From positions 1 through 31,001 of the forward strand of contig CAVIGM010000013.1 of the NCBI GenBank assembly GCA_963642455.1: a DNA stretch of 31,001 nt, given 5' to 3'. The notes beneath the pieces were generated by a model. It was not told the origin of the DNA. It saw only the letters and a list, made by a program, of their open reading frames with translations, and made no database searches. A program made the translations under genes and the position numbers. Positions 1 through 9,615 of this stretch are shown here, piece after piece. How positions within the stretch are numbered: position 1 is the first letter of the stretch; each line of letters begins with the position of its first letter. This DNA comes from Crickella sp963642455. Its GTDB lineage: Bacteria; Bacillota; Clostridia; Peptostreptococcales; Anaerovoracaceae.

Positions 1-70
1 CTCTTGCATCTGCTGCGTCGACAACGGAGCGAGAGCGTGCCTTCAAGGAGCATTTGCGCGCCCCTCTGCG

Positions 71-1603
71 TCAGCACCGGCGCGAGAGCCTACATGCAAG
101 CTCGCGCATCCGTTCTGCATCCACCTTGCAAATAGTTCTGTCGTATGAATACAGACCATTGATTTCGTCCTCGACATCGGATAGCTGCGTGTAAATGCAG
201 CCGCATAAGCCCTTTTCGATTGCCGGAATGACCATTTTCTCGTACATGGAAACGATGCGCTCTGTTAGCTCCGCCTTGTCCTTGCATTTGCCATAGCCAT
301 AGGTGGTGGCTCTATCCTTGAGATTGAGCGAATAGCCTCCGCATTCTGACAGGAGCATCGGCCTTTGCTTAGGCTTGAGTCTCTTGGTTCTGAAGTAGAC
401 GTGCTCGCTATCGAAGTCGCTTTTGCCTTGTGCGAACCAGCCTGAAGTCGCATCTATGAGGCGACTGTTATCTAAATTCTTTGCAATTTCGTACATTTGG
501 TCAGCACAGAATTGTCCCCAGCCCTCGTTGAATAAGGTCCACGAGACGATGCAAGGATGATTTCGCAGGGCCTTTATCGTTGCCTTCATGTGCTCAATCC
601 AGAAAAGTTCTCTTTCCCCGATCGTGCCTCGCCTGTCGTTATATTTGATTCTCGCAACGCTTGCGGCAGTGCCAAGGGCGGTATCTCTTAGGAAATTATA
701 ATCGCCGCTATTTACCATATCCTGAATCACAAGAATTCCAAGCCTGTCGCAGTCATAATAGAAAAGTTCCGGCTCGACCTTGATGTGCTTTCTTAGCATA
801 TTGAAGCCGAGCTCCTTGAGCCGCTTTATATCACGCTCGTACTCTGCCGGATCCTTCGGGAGATATATTCCATCCTCGAAATACCCCTGGTCAAGAACGC
901 CGTGCATGAAGATAGGCTCGCCATTTAGGCATACCCTATTAACGCCTTTGATGTTGTCGATGCTTATAGTTCTAAGCGCGAAATAGATCTCTATCTCGTC
1001 ATCGGCTTCCTTTATCTTCCTTGTATAGAGCTTAGGATTATCCGGCGTCCAGCAGACTGGATTAGCTATATTGAATCTCTTATTCTTCGTAATCTTAGTG
1101 CCGTTATCGTCTATATGAAGTTCGACGTTTGCTCCGCTAAGGTCCGCGTCAATTCGTACATCCTCGATGAATCTTGACGGAAGCTCCTCGAGCCATACCG
1201 TCTGCCAAATCCCCGAGACAGGCGTGTACCACATGCCGCCACGGTCTTTTCTCTGCTTGCCATAAGGGTATTTATGGTCAAGGTAGTCGGTCACGTGAAC
1301 TTCGAGCAGATTCTCGCCGTCCTTAATCGCATGGCTCACCTCGTAGCTAAATGGCAAATATCCGCCGCAGTGCCTTCCGAGGTAAACGCCATTAAGTCGC
1401 ACTTCCGCAATCTGGTCTACCGCCCCGAAGTGCAGCAGCACCCTTTCCTTCGTTCTCTCGAACTTGAATTTTCTCTTATATAAAAGTTCCTCTTCAAAGC
1501 GACATTCGGGCACATAGCAGCTCTGGCCATTGCACAGCCACTCGCCGTTGAGACTCAGCCAGTTCGCTCTTCTCATTTGAGGTCTTGGATATTCGTTCCA
1601 CAT
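71..1603 (-). CDS. Glycoside hydrolase family 2 (beta-galactosidase/beta-glucuronidase-like)
   Basis: Likely a cytoplasmic retaining exo-glycosidase of family GH2; the exact sugar cannot be read from sequence. The roughly 510-residue protein has an N-terminal jelly-roll sugar-binding region (about residues 20-140, including WLSLNGEW and VRLNGVYLG), a short beta-sandwich linker and a C-terminal TIM barrel from about residue 225. The catalytic acid/base is Glu360 in LFNEGWG and the nucleophile is Glu420 in LLSECGG, so the active site looks intact. It is short for GH2 because the family's extra C-terminal domains are missing, and there is no signal peptide. I start at the ATG at 1603 (MWNEYPRPQ), preceded by GGGAGA; the frame stays open further upstream only through a TTTCGA microsatellite that would encode SKSKSK. 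It lies 89 nt downstream of an MFS transporter, suggesting uptake and hydrolysis of one oligosaccharide or glycoside. Confidence 0.9.
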   Translation of the reverse strand: MWNEYPRPQMRRANWLSLNGEWLCNGQSCYVPECRFEEELLYKRKFKFERTKERVLLHFGAVDQIAEVRLNGVYLGRHCGGYLPFSYEVSHAIKDGENLLEVHVTDYLDHKYPYGKQRKDRGGMWYTPVSGIWQTVWLEELPSRFIEDVRIDADLSGANVELHIDDNGTKITKNKRFNIANPVCWTPDNPKLYTRKIKEADDEIEIYFALRTISIDNIKGVNRVCLNGEPIFMHGVLDQGYFEDGIYLPKDPAEYERDIKRLKELGFNMLRKHIKVEPELFYYDCDRLGILVIQDMVNSGDYNFLRDTALGTAASVARIKYNDRRGTIGERELFWIEHMKATIKALRNHPCIVSWTLFNEGWGQFCADQMYEIAKNLDNSRLIDATSGWFAQGKSDFDSEHVYFRTKRLKPKQRPMLLSECGGYSLNLKDRATTYGYGKCKDKAELTERIVSMYEKMVIPAIEKGLCGCIYTQLSDVEDEINGLYSYDRTICKVDAERMRELACRLSRRC

Positions 1604-1624
1604 ATTTAGTCTCCCGCCTTTCAA

Positions 1625-1648
1625 TTTCGATTTCGATTTCGATTTCGA
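1625..1648. repeat. Hexanucleotide tandem repeat (TTTCGA)4
   Basis: Four perfect TTTCGA units lie in the 89-bp gap between the transporter stop and the hydrolase start. Partial copies flank it (AATTTCGA near 1673 and near 1697). It is in frame with the hydrolase and would add a Ser-Lys repeat if a far-upstream start were used, but the ribosome binding site favours the inner ATG. Confidence 0.85.
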
Positions 1649-1692
1649 TTCAAACTTCAATTCGCCTGCGAATTTCGTTATCTAATTCAATA

Positions 1693-2937
1693 TCAATTTC
1701 GATTGTCGGCGAAGCGCCTTTTGATTAGCATCAGCACAAGTACAAGCGCCGCCAGTACGATTATCGCTGCCTTCCAAATATTCGCATTTGGAAGAAAACT
1801 TGTTGTTCCGTCGCTATTAGTGATAAGCTCGGCATTCTTAAGAACGGCAGCACCGATTGCAGGTCCGATTAAGCCCGGCACGAAGACCTGTCCGATAATG
1901 CGAACGCCTTGGAATTGGCCGGCTCTGTTCTCTGGGATGAGATCCCTTATTCTTGCTCCGAAGACCGACATTCCCGTCAGATAGCCGCTCATCATGAAGA
2001 GCGAGCCTACAAATACAGGCAGGATTTCTCGGCCGACATAGAGCATGAAGCAGCCGAGCGCAAGCATCGCAACAGGAATTCTTATGGCGAAATTGAATCC
2101 GTAATTGTCATAGACTTTACCATAGAGAGCCGTTACGATGGCTGCGGCTATAATCGCAGGCGCCATGATGAGCACGTAATTTGTTATGCCGAGAGTTTTC
2201 TCATAATAAATGATTAGGTATGGCATGAAGATCTGAATCGAAATTCCGAATACCGCAAAAGCCGCAAGCACCGAATACAGATTGGTATTCTCCTTGATGA
2301 CAGCTGGCCTGAAGCTGTATATCAGCGTCTCTGCGTAGGACTTCTCTTCTTTTCTAAGATCGGGCGCATCCTCGATGATAAAGAGGCCAAGCACTCCGAT
2401 AATAATTGTCGCAATTCCGATGATGTAATAAATTGTCGTCCATGCCTTGTGGGTATCGAGGTTGAAGCTCATGAAGCCTCCGAAGACAACAAGAATCGCA
2501 ACAAGCGGCATCATGGAATTGAAGCCCTCGATTCTTCCTCTGTTGGTCTCATCGCCTTTGTCTGTGAGCCATGCGTTATATGCCGCATCATTTGCGGTTG
2601 AGCCGAAGAAGGTCATAACGCAGTCCATTACAATGGTCATCATTACGCTCTTGATATATGCGAAGCTTATAATCGATAGGCCCCAGATAATATATCCGAT
2701 GCTCATGAAGGCTTTGCGTTTGCCGACCTTATCCGAAACAGCACCCATTATAATCGTTGTCAGCGCTGCCACGACGGCACTTGCCATTACCATCGCGCTT
2801 ATTTCGGCTGCCGATGCGTTGAACATCTTGTAAATGAATACGTTGAAGTACATGTTCTCGACAACCCATGCCACCTGACCCATAAGGCCGAAGATGATCA
2901 TGGCTATCCAGAATTTCTTATCAAGCTTAGTTGCCAT
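1693..2937 (-). CDS. MFS transporter (probable sugar/glycoside permease)
   Basis: A 414-residue integral membrane protein with about 12 hydrophobic segments, starting WIAMIIFGLMGQVAWVVENMYF. It has the Major Facilitator signature between helices 2 and 3 (GAVSDKVGKRK, about residues 62-72) and a second charged loop in the middle of the protein (DAPDLRKEEKSY). The family moves small solutes by proton or ion coupling; the neighbouring GH2 enzyme makes a carbohydrate substrate the best guess, but this is inference. The start at 2937 follows AGGAGAATAAAGA, a good ribosome binding site. It is the first gene of a likely two-gene operon with the hydrolase, and no regulator is encoded next to it. Confidence 0.88.
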   Translation of the reverse strand: MATKLDKKFWIAMIIFGLMGQVAWVVENMYFNVFIYKMFNASAAEISAMVMASAVVAALTTIIMGAVSDKVGKRKAFMSIGYIIWGLSIISFAYIKSVMMTIVMDCVMTFFGSTANDAAYNAWLTDKGDETNRGRIEGFNSMMPLVAILVVFGGFMSFNLDTHKAWTTIYYIIGIATIIIGVLGLFIIEDAPDLRKEEKSYAETLIYSFRPAVIKENTNLYSVLAAFAVFGISIQIFMPYLIIYYEKTLGITNYVLIMAPAIIAAAIVTALYGKVYDNYGFNFAIRIPVAMLALGCFMLYVGREILPVFVGSLFMMSGYLTGMSVFGARIRDLIPENRAGQFQGVRIIGQVFVPGLIGPAIGAAVLKNAELITNSDGTTSFLPNANIWKAAIIVLAALVLVLMLIKRRFADNRN

Positions 2938-2994
2938 TCTTTATTCTCCTGTAAATATCACTACATCTGATTGTGCTTCGATTGAGGCGGAATA

Positions 2995-3038
2995 TATACA
3001 AAACAGAGCCTGACTATCTATATGATCAAGCTCTGTTT
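2995..3038 (-). terminator. Probable intrinsic terminator after butyrate kinase
   Basis: AAACAGAGC (3001-3009) pairs perfectly with GCTCTGTTT (3030-3038). On the minus strand the stem is followed by TTTTGTATATATT. It sits 63 bp past the butyrate kinase stop and before the transporter, so it would separate the two units. The 20-nt loop is long, hence moderate confidence. Confidence 0.55.
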
Positions 3039-3101
3039 GATAATTCAAGTATTTAAGCTACATCTTTATGCTATGTTCTATTCTATAAAGACAATCTAAG
3101 C

Positions 3102-4166
3102 TTACTTGTACTCTTCCCACTTGCCTGTCTCAACAGCCTTAGCTGCGCCAAGAGCAAGAGCTTCCATCTCGCACTCGCCTGGGAATCTGTAGATTGGAGC
3201 AATCTTCTTAACGTACTGACCTATTTCGTCGCAGAATCTTTCTGAATATGCCATTCCGCCTGTCAGTGAAATTGCGTCTACGTCATAGTGAAGAACTGCA
3301 GCCATTGCGCCGATGTCCTTAGCAAGCTGATAAGCGATAGCCTTGAATGCGCCCATCATTGTCTCGTCGCCTTCGAAAGCCTTAGTCTCAACTGTGAGGA
3401 AGTCCTTTGTTCCTGTATATGAATATACGCCAGCTTCCTGTCCGATGATTCTCTTTACATCAGCCTTTGTCATGCCTTCCTTGAAGCAGAGGTTAACAAG
3501 TGCGTTAGCTGGAAGGCCACCGCCTCTGTCCATTCCCATAGCACCGTCATCCTTAACGTTGTTAACGTCGATAACTCTGCCCTTCTTGTGAGCACCAACA
3601 GATACGCCGCCGCCAAGGTGAACTACGATGAGGTTGAGATCTTCGTATGGCTTACCAAGCTTCTCTGCAGTCTTTCTTGCTACAGCCTTCTGATTCAGTG
3701 GGTGGAAAAAGCTCTGTCTCTCGAATCCAGGGTAGTTGAGTCCTGAGTAACGAGCAAGTGGCTCGAGCTCGTCAACGCATACAGGGTCTACGAAGAAAGC
3801 AGGGATTCCTACGGAATCTGCCATTTCCTTTGAGATGTATGCTCCGAGGTTAGAAGCGTGCTCACCATAAGGTGGGTTCTTAATATCTGCTATAACTGCA
3901 TCATTAACCTTGTATGTTCCTGATGGAATGTGCTTGAAAAGTCCACCACGTCCTACGATAGCATCGAAGTCGCTAACCTGGTATCCGTTCTCCTTGATAG
4001 TCTTTTCGATTACTTCCTTACGGAAAGGCATCTGGTCTACAACATGATTGTACTTAGCGATCTCTGCTGCATCGTGGTCAATACCAATCTTCAGAACCTG
4101 CTCATTGTTCTCATAAACAGCAATCTTTGTTGATGTTGCACCTGGGTTAATAACAAGAATTTTCAT
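3102..4166 (-). CDS. buk: Butyrate kinase
   Basis: Reversible phosphorylation of butyrate by ATP; physiologically it turns butyryl phosphate plus ADP into butyrate and ATP. It is a 354-residue acetokinase-family (ASKHA fold) protein. The N-terminal phosphate loop MKILVINPGATSTKIAVYEN is diagnostic, as are VHLGGGVSVGAH, the NNVKDDGAMGMDRGGGLP region and the C-terminal ALALGAAKAVETGKWEEY. Branched-chain fatty-acid kinases are close relatives and cannot be excluded. I chose ATG 4166 because AAGGAG lies just upstream and the conserved N-terminus begins there; 12 extra in-frame upstream residues are not family-like. It has its own promoter overlapping the end of pyruvate carboxylase. The usual partner phosphotransbutyrylase (ptb) is not adjacent. 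Confidence 0.93.
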   Translation of the reverse strand: MKILVINPGATSTKIAVYENNEQVLKIGIDHDAAEIAKYNHVVDQMPFRKEVIEKTIKENGYQVSDFDAIVGRGGLFKHIPSGTYKVNDAVIADIKNPPYGEHASNLGAYISKEMADSVGIPAFFVDPVCVDELEPLARYSGLNYPGFERQSFFHPLNQKAVARKTAEKLGKPYEDLNLIVVHLGGGVSVGAHKKGRVIDVNNVKDDGAMGMDRGGGLPANALVNLCFKEGMTKADVKRIIGQEAGVYSYTGTKDFLTVETKAFEGDETMMGAFKAIAYQLAKDIGAMAAVLHYDVDAISLTGGMAYSERFCDEIGQYVKKIAPIYRFPGECEMEALALGAAKAVETGKWEEYK

Positions 4167-4208
4167 TTGGTAGTTTCTCCTTTCGACTACATGTTTACTC
4201 ACGTGTTA

Positions 4209-4236
4209 ATTATATATCATTTAATTCTGATATCAA
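4209..4236 (-). promoter_or_regulatory. Sigma-A-type promoter of butyrate kinase
   Basis: On the minus strand, TTGATA (4231-4236), a 16-nt spacer and TATAAT (4209-4214) lie about 42 nt before the buk start codon. The -35 box begins right next to the stop codon of the upstream carboxylase gene, so buk can be transcribed independently of it. Confidence 0.72.
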
Positions 4237-4237
4237 G

Positions 4238-7200
4238 TTATTCTGCTTCCAGAACAGCTACAAGCTGTCCTGCCTTAACGCTGTCGCCCTCGCTGACACA
4301 GACCTTCTCGATTACGCCGTCTCTTGTGGCAATTACGTTGGTCTCCATCTTCATGGCCTCGATGATAGCAACAGGCTGGCCTACTTTGACAGCATCGCCT
4401 TTGCCTACAAGAACCTTGATGATTGAGCCCGGAATATTTGCGCCAATCTCGGAAAGGTTGTCAGGATCTGCGAATTTGACCTCTGCACCATGCGCTACGC
4501 TTGTAAGCGCCTGCTTGTCCTTAATCGATACGACTCTTCTGTTGCCGTTAACTGTAAAAGTAAGGTCTCTCATTCCGTGCTCGTCGGCTTTGTCGATCTT
4601 GTCGAGGGTTATTACCATCGTATTACCCTTCTTGAGTGTAATCTCTACAGTCTGTCCAACCGAAATGCCGTGGAAGAATACATCACTTCCCATATTGCGG
4701 AAATTGCCCTCAGTCGAGAGTTTCTTGATGTAATCATCGAATACCTTATTATACATTGCATAAGATACTTGCTCCTGATCTGTGCCCTTAAGTCCGAGAT
4801 CATTTACAAGATGCTCTTTGATTGCATCGAAATCTTCAGGATCAAGAAGTTCGCCTGGTCTGCAAGTTATTGGCTCTTTGCCCTTAAGAACTACCTTCTG
4901 GAGATCTGTAGGGAAGCCGCCCTCAGGCTGGCCCATCATGCCCTCGAAATATGTTACAGATGAATCAGGGAAATCGAAATTTGCTCCTTTTTCAACTATG
5001 TTCTCAGGTGTCAGGTCGTTCTGAACCATGAAGATTGCAAGGTCTCCTACTACCTTCGAGGATGGAGTAACCTTGACGATATCTCCGAGCATTTTATTTA
5101 CCTTGACGTACATGTCCTTAACTTCGTCGAACTTATAGCCGATGCCGAAGCTCTCAACCTGTGGCTTGAGATTTGAATACTGTCCGCCTGGAATTTCGAG
5201 TCTATAGATCTCGGCTGTCGTAGCCTTAAGATCCGACTCGAATTTCTCATATACAGGTCTTACATCAACCCAGTAATCGGAAATCTTCTGAAGTCCGTAA
5301 GAATCAAGTCCTGTATCTCTTTCGCTGTTCTCAAGTGCTGCAACGATTGAGTTAAGCGCAGGCTGTGATGTCAGTCCGGACATGCTATTAAATGCTGCAT
5401 CGACAATATCTACGCCGGCTTCTGCTGCCATAAGAATAGATGCAACGCCGTTACCGGATGTATCATGCGTATGAAGATGAATAGGAATTCCTATCTCGTT
5501 CTTAAGCGCTGTTACGAGCTTCTTTGCAGCCATAGGCTTGAGAAGTCCTGACATATCCTTGATTCCGAGGATGTGAGTGCCTCTTCTCTCAAGTTCCTTT
5601 GCCATATCTACATAATATTTCAGATTGTATTTGTCTCTTGTTTCATCAAGAATATCGCCAGTATAGCAAATTGCTACTTCTGCGATTTTGTCCTGATTCA
5701 GAACTTCATCGAGGGCAATCTCAACACCCTTCACCCAGTTAAGCGAGTCGAAAATTCTGAAGAGGTCAATGCCAGCCTTTGCTGACTCCTGAACGAATTT
5801 CCTGATTGTATTATCTGGATAATTCTTATATCCTACGGCATTAGCTCCTCTAATGAGCATCTGCATAAGAACATTTGGAATCTCCCTGCGAAGTGTTTCG
5901 AGTCTCTCCCATGGGTCCTCACCGAGGAATCTCATCTCTACATCGAAGGTTGCTCCACCCCACATTTCGTAAGAGAAAATATCTTTGCCGTAATATGCCA
6001 TTGCAGGGGCAATCTTCTCCATGTCCTTAGTTCTTACTCTTGTTGCGATGAGTGACTGCTGAGCATCACGAAGAGATGTATCTGTGATGAGAAGCTTTTT
6101 CTGATCCAGAGCCCAGTCTGCAAGGCCCTTTGCGCCTCTCTCATCGAAGATCTGCTTCGTTCCGCGGAAGTCCTTGATTGCCTTCTTATCTACCTTCGGA
6201 ACAACAGGAACGTTGAAACTTGGAGCCGCACCTTTTGTCTCATTTACGACCTTATTGCCGAGAAATTCAAGAACCTGAACCTCTCTATTTGTTACGGCTC
6301 TGATGTTCAGAAGATCAGGGTTAGCTTCGATGAAGCCTGTGTTGCAATCTCCTGCTCTGAATGTTGGATGATTAAGCACATTCAGGAGGAAGCCGATATT
6401 TGTCTTGACGCCCTCGATCTTCATCTCCTTGAGAGCTCGAACAGCCTTATTTGCCATGTCCTCGAAGGTTCTGCCATGAGCAATAACCTTAACAAGCAAG
6501 CTGTCATAATATGGTGAAATCACAGAGCCTGTGAAGCCGTTACCTCCGTCGAGACGAATTCCGAAGCCCGAAGCGGAGCGATACTGTGTAATCGTGCCTG
6601 TATCAGGTGCGAAATTATTCGCAGGATCCTCTGTGGTGATACGACACTGAATTGCGTAACCGTTCAGCTTAATATCGTCTTGGCTCTTGATTGAAATCTC
6701 ATCTGAATCAAGCGCATAGCCCTCAGCAATAAGAATCTGCGCCTGAACAAGGTCAACGCCTGTAACCATTTCGGTTACGGTATGCTCAACCTGAATACGA
6801 GTATTCATCTCGATGAAATAGTGGTTGCCCTCCGAGTCGAGAAGGAATTCTGCCGTTCCTGCGCTTCTGTAATTTACAGCCTTAGCAATCTTGATTGCGT
6901 CAGCGCAAATTGCCTCTCTTTGCTCATCGTTCAGGCAGAGAGCTGGTGTAAATTCGATAACCTTCTGATGTCTTCTCTGAATCGAGCAGTCTCTATCATA
7001 TAGATGCACTATATTTCCGTAGGTATCTCCGAGGAGCTGAACCTCGATATGCTTAGGCTTCTCAAGATATTTCTCGATGAAAATATCGTCGATTCCGAAA
7101 GCCTTAGCTGCCTCTGACTTGGCACTAAGAAATTGTGGAATGAGCTCTTCTTCTTTTCTTACGATTCTCATTCCTCTTCCGCCGCCACCTGCAGCAGCCT

Positions 7201-7690
7201 TAATCATTACAGGAAAACCGCATTCCTTGGCAATTCTGAGAGCTTCTTCTTCGGATTCAATAGCTACTTCAACGCCTGGAACCGTAGGAACTCCAACTTG
7301 CTTAGCAACGAGCTTGGAGCTAACCTTGTCTCCGAGCTGATTCATCATCTCGTGTGTAGGTCCTATAAAAGTAATTCCCGCATCCTCGCAGGCCTTTGCG
7401 AAGTTCGCGTTCTCAGAAAGGAAGCCGTAGCCCGGATGGATTGCGTCGCAACCCTTGCTCTTTGCAATCTTGATAATTTCGTGGATGTCAAGATAAGCGT
7501 CGATTGGGCCCTTGCCCTTTCCTATTTCGTAAGCCTCATGTGCCTTTGTTCTAAATAATGTATTCTTGTCCTCGGCAGAATAGATGGCTACCGTTCTGAT
7601 GCCAAGTTCACGGCATGCACGGATAATTCTAATGGCTATTTCGCCTCTATTTGCAACAAGAACCTTCTTGAATTCTTTGATTTCTGCCAT
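4238..7690 (-). CDS. pyc: Pyruvate carboxylase (biotin-dependent)
   Basis: Makes oxaloacetate from pyruvate, bicarbonate and ATP, the anaplerotic entry for aspartate-family amino acids and succinate-type products. The 1150-residue single chain has the full domain order. The biotin carboxylase is at about 1-460 (KKVLVANRGEIAIRI at the start; ATP-grasp loop KAAAGGGGRGMRIV; catalytic MNTRIQVEHTVTE). The carboxyltransferase is at about 530-800 (TDTSLRDAQQSL, metal-site HLHTHDTSGN), followed by a PYC-OADA domain. A biotinyl domain at the end carries EAMKMET with biotin-accepting Lys1114. The length is typical of the homotetrameric enzyme. The start at 7690 has a perfect AGGAGG site. It lies 14 nt after typA, so the two are probably co-transcribed. 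All key motifs are present. Confidence 0.97.
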   Translation of the reverse strand: MAEIKEFKKVLVANRGEIAIRIIRACRELGIRTVAIYSAEDKNTLFRTKAHEAYEIGKGKGPIDAYLDIHEIIKIAKSKGCDAIHPGYGFLSENANFAKACEDAGITFIGPTHEMMNQLGDKVSSKLVAKQVGVPTVPGVEVAIESEEEALRIAKECGFPVMIKAAAGGGGRGMRIVRKEEELIPQFLSAKSEAAKAFGIDDIFIEKYLEKPKHIEVQLLGDTYGNIVHLYDRDCSIQRRHQKVIEFTPALCLNDEQREAICADAIKIAKAVNYRSAGTAEFLLDSEGNHYFIEMNTRIQVEHTVTEMVTGVDLVQAQILIAEGYALDSDEISIKSQDDIKLNGYAIQCRITTEDPANNFAPDTGTITQYRSASGFGIRLDGGNGFTGSVISPYYDSLLVKVIAHGRTFEDMANKAVRALKEMKIEGVKTNIGFLLNVLNHPTFRAGDCNTGFIEANPDLLNIRAVTNREVQVLEFLGNKVVNETKGAAPSFNVPVVPKVDKKAIKDFRGTKQIFDERGAKGLADWALDQKKLLITDTSLRDAQQSLIATRVRTKDMEKIAPAMAYYGKDIFSYEMWGGATFDVEMRFLGEDPWERLETLRREIPNVLMQMLIRGANAVGYKNYPDNTIRKFVQESAKAGIDLFRIFDSLNWVKGVEIALDEVLNQDKIAEVAICYTGDILDETRDKYNLKYYVDMAKELERRGTHILGIKDMSGLLKPMAAKKLVTALKNEIGIPIHLHTHDTSGNGVASILMAAEAGVDIVDAAFNSMSGLTSQPALNSIVAALENSERDTGLDSYGLQKISDYWVDVRPVYEKFESDLKATTAEIYRLEIPGGQYSNLKPQVESFGIGYKFDEVKDMYVKVNKMLGDIVKVTPSSKVVGDLAIFMVQNDLTPENIVEKGANFDFPDSSVTYFEGMMGQPEGGFPTDLQKVVLKGKEPITCRPGELLDPEDFDAIKEHLVNDLGLKGTDQEQVSYAMYNKVFDDYIKKLSTEGNFRNMGSDVFFHGISVGQTVEITLKKGNTMVITLDKIDKADEHGMRDLTFTVNGNRRVVSIKDKQALTSVAHGAEVKFADPDNLSEIGANIPGSIIKVLVGKGDAVKVGQPVAIIEAMKMETNVIATRDGVIEKVCVSEGDSVKAGQLVAVLEAE

Positions 7691-7704
7691 ATCTACCTCC
7701 TGCT

Positions 7705-9591
7705 CTATTGTTGTGCTCTATTTCTTGCCTTTCTTCTGGCAAGTTCGCTTAGAATCTTCTTGCGAAGTCTTATGTCTGTCGGTGTTACCTCTACAAGCTC
7801 GTCATCGGTTATGAATTCGAGTGCCTCCTCAAGTGTAAAAGTTCTTGGAGGTGTCAGCTTGATGGTGTCATCGGAGCCTGCCGCTCTCATGTTACTTAGC
7901 TGCTTAGCTTTGCAAGGATTAACTACCATGTCCTCTGTTCTTGAATTCATTCCGACAAGCATTCCCTCATATACATGGGTGCCTGGCTCAACGAACATCT
8001 GAACACGTTCTTGAATATTGAAAAGCGCATAAGGAGTGCAATTTCCCTCCTCCTGTGCTATCGCAACACCATTTGATCTATCTGGAATATCGCCTTTCCA
8101 TGGCTCGAAACCTTCGAATCTTCTTACCATCGAGCCCTCGCCTCGGGTATCGTTGATAAATTCGGATCTATATCCCATCAGGCCTCTTGTCGGTGCCGAA
8201 TAGATAATCTTTGAATATCCGTTGCCGTCACTTTCCATCTGCTTCATCATACCTTTTCTAAGATTGAGCTTGGAAATTACAGAGCCCGAATATTCGTCAG
8301 GCACGCTCACAACGACCTCTTCAACAGGCTCGAGCGTCTCTCCGTTCTCGCCTTTCTTAGTTACTACCTCAGGCTTAGAAACAGCAAGCTCGTAGCCCTC
8401 TCTTCTCATATTCTCGATAAGAATAGAAAGGTGAAGTTCTCCTCTTCCGGATACCTTGAAGCAGTCCGTCGAATCCGTTGGCTCAACCATCAGTCCGACA
8501 TTTACCTCAAGCTCTTTCTCTAATCTCTCTTTGATATGTCTGCTTGTAACGTATTTGCCTACCTTGCCTGCAAAAGGCGATGAATTGACCATGAAATTCA
8601 TCGAAAGGGTTGGCTCTTCGATGCTTATCGTTCCAAGCGATTCAGGGCAATTAGGATCGCAAATTGTCTCTCCAATTGAAATATCTGAAATACCGGAAAC
8701 TACTACGATGTCTCCACATTCTGCCTCATCAACCGAAACTCTGCTAAGGCCCTTATATACGAAGACTTGATTTATCTTGCACTTCTCCTCGGAGCCGTCT
8801 GCCTTAGTAACAACAACCTGCTGTGCAGCCTTAATCTTACCTCTTGTAATTCTTCCGATTCCGAGTCTTCCGATATAGTCGTCATAGGCAAGTGACGAAA
8901 CCTGTAGCTGAAGTGGCTCATCATTAAGGTCTGGATAAGTCTCGCAATGCTCTACGATGGTCTCAAGCAGCGGCTCGATGTTGAGATTGCCATAGCCCTT
9001 TGGGCTTTTCTTGATTTTCGAAAGGCCTTCTCCGACAACGACTCCCTCTACATCCTTAGGGTCTCTGACTGCGATTCCCTGTCTTGCGATTCCGTAAAGG
9101 ATTGGAAAATCGAGTTGGTCGTCATTTGCTTCGAGGTCCATGAAGAGCTCGTAGGTCTCGTCGACAACCTCGTCAATTCGAGCGTCAGCCTTGTCAATCT
9201 TGTTGATAAAAAGTATAGGGTTGATGCCCTGCTGCAGCGATTTGTTGAGCACGAATCTTGTCTGAGGCATTGGACCCTCACTTGAATCGACAAGCAGAAT
9301 TACTGTATCTACAGTCTTCATAATTCGCTCAACCTCGGAGCTGAAGTCAGCATGTCCTGGAGTATCTACGATATTAATCTTGTAATCCTTATACATAATG
9401 GAGCAGTTCTTGGAATAGATGGTGATGCCTCTTTCTCTCTCGATTGCATCGCTATCCATTACGCATTCTACGACCTCTTCATTGTCGCGGAAAACATGCG
9501 ACTGATTGAGGAGCGCGTCTACGAGTGTGGATTTGCCCGCATCTACATGGGCAATAACTGCTATATTTATAATCTTTTGTTTATCTTGCAT
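7705..9591 (-). CDS. typA: Ribosome-associated GTPase TypA/BipA
   Basis: A translational GTPase of the EF-G family that binds 70S ribosomes and helps 50S assembly and stress or cold adaptation. The 628-residue protein shows G1 AHVDAGKST (14-22), the switch region RGITI, G3 DTPGHADF, G4 NKIDK, then the EF-Tu-like domain II, EF-G domain III/V-like folds and the BipA C-terminal domain (VNPCKAKQLSNMRAAGSD). It is slightly longer than the usual 605-615 residues because of a basic C-terminal tail ending RRKARNRAQQ. The ribosome binding site (AGGAAAGA) is only moderate. It is sandwiched between the DUF2207 gene (24 nt) and pyc (14 nt), implying one transcript from the promoter near 11604. Confidence 0.96.
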   Translation of the reverse strand: MQDKQKIINIAVIAHVDAGKSTLVDALLNQSHVFRDNEEVVECVMDSDAIERERGITIYSKNCSIMYKDYKINIVDTPGHADFSSEVERIMKTVDTVILLVDSSEGPMPQTRFVLNKSLQQGINPILFINKIDKADARIDEVVDETYELFMDLEANDDQLDFPILYGIARQGIAVRDPKDVEGVVVGEGLSKIKKSPKGYGNLNIEPLLETIVEHCETYPDLNDEPLQLQVSSLAYDDYIGRLGIGRITRGKIKAAQQVVVTKADGSEEKCKINQVFVYKGLSRVSVDEAECGDIVVVSGISDISIGETICDPNCPESLGTISIEEPTLSMNFMVNSSPFAGKVGKYVTSRHIKERLEKELEVNVGLMVEPTDSTDCFKVSGRGELHLSILIENMRREGYELAVSKPEVVTKKGENGETLEPVEEVVVSVPDEYSGSVISKLNLRKGMMKQMESDGNGYSKIIYSAPTRGLMGYRSEFINDTRGEGSMVRRFEGFEPWKGDIPDRSNGVAIAQEEGNCTPYALFNIQERVQMFVEPGTHVYEGMLVGMNSRTEDMVVNPCKAKQLSNMRAAGSDDTIKLTPPRTFTLEEALEFITDDELVEVTPTDIRLRKKILSELARRKARNRAQQ

Positions 9592-9615
9592 TTGTATCTG
9601 TCTTTCCTATTCTTC

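Noticed and set aside
1..70. Possible terminator or gene end at the window edge
   Set aside because: No stem followed by a T-run and no coding frame is visible in these 70 bases.
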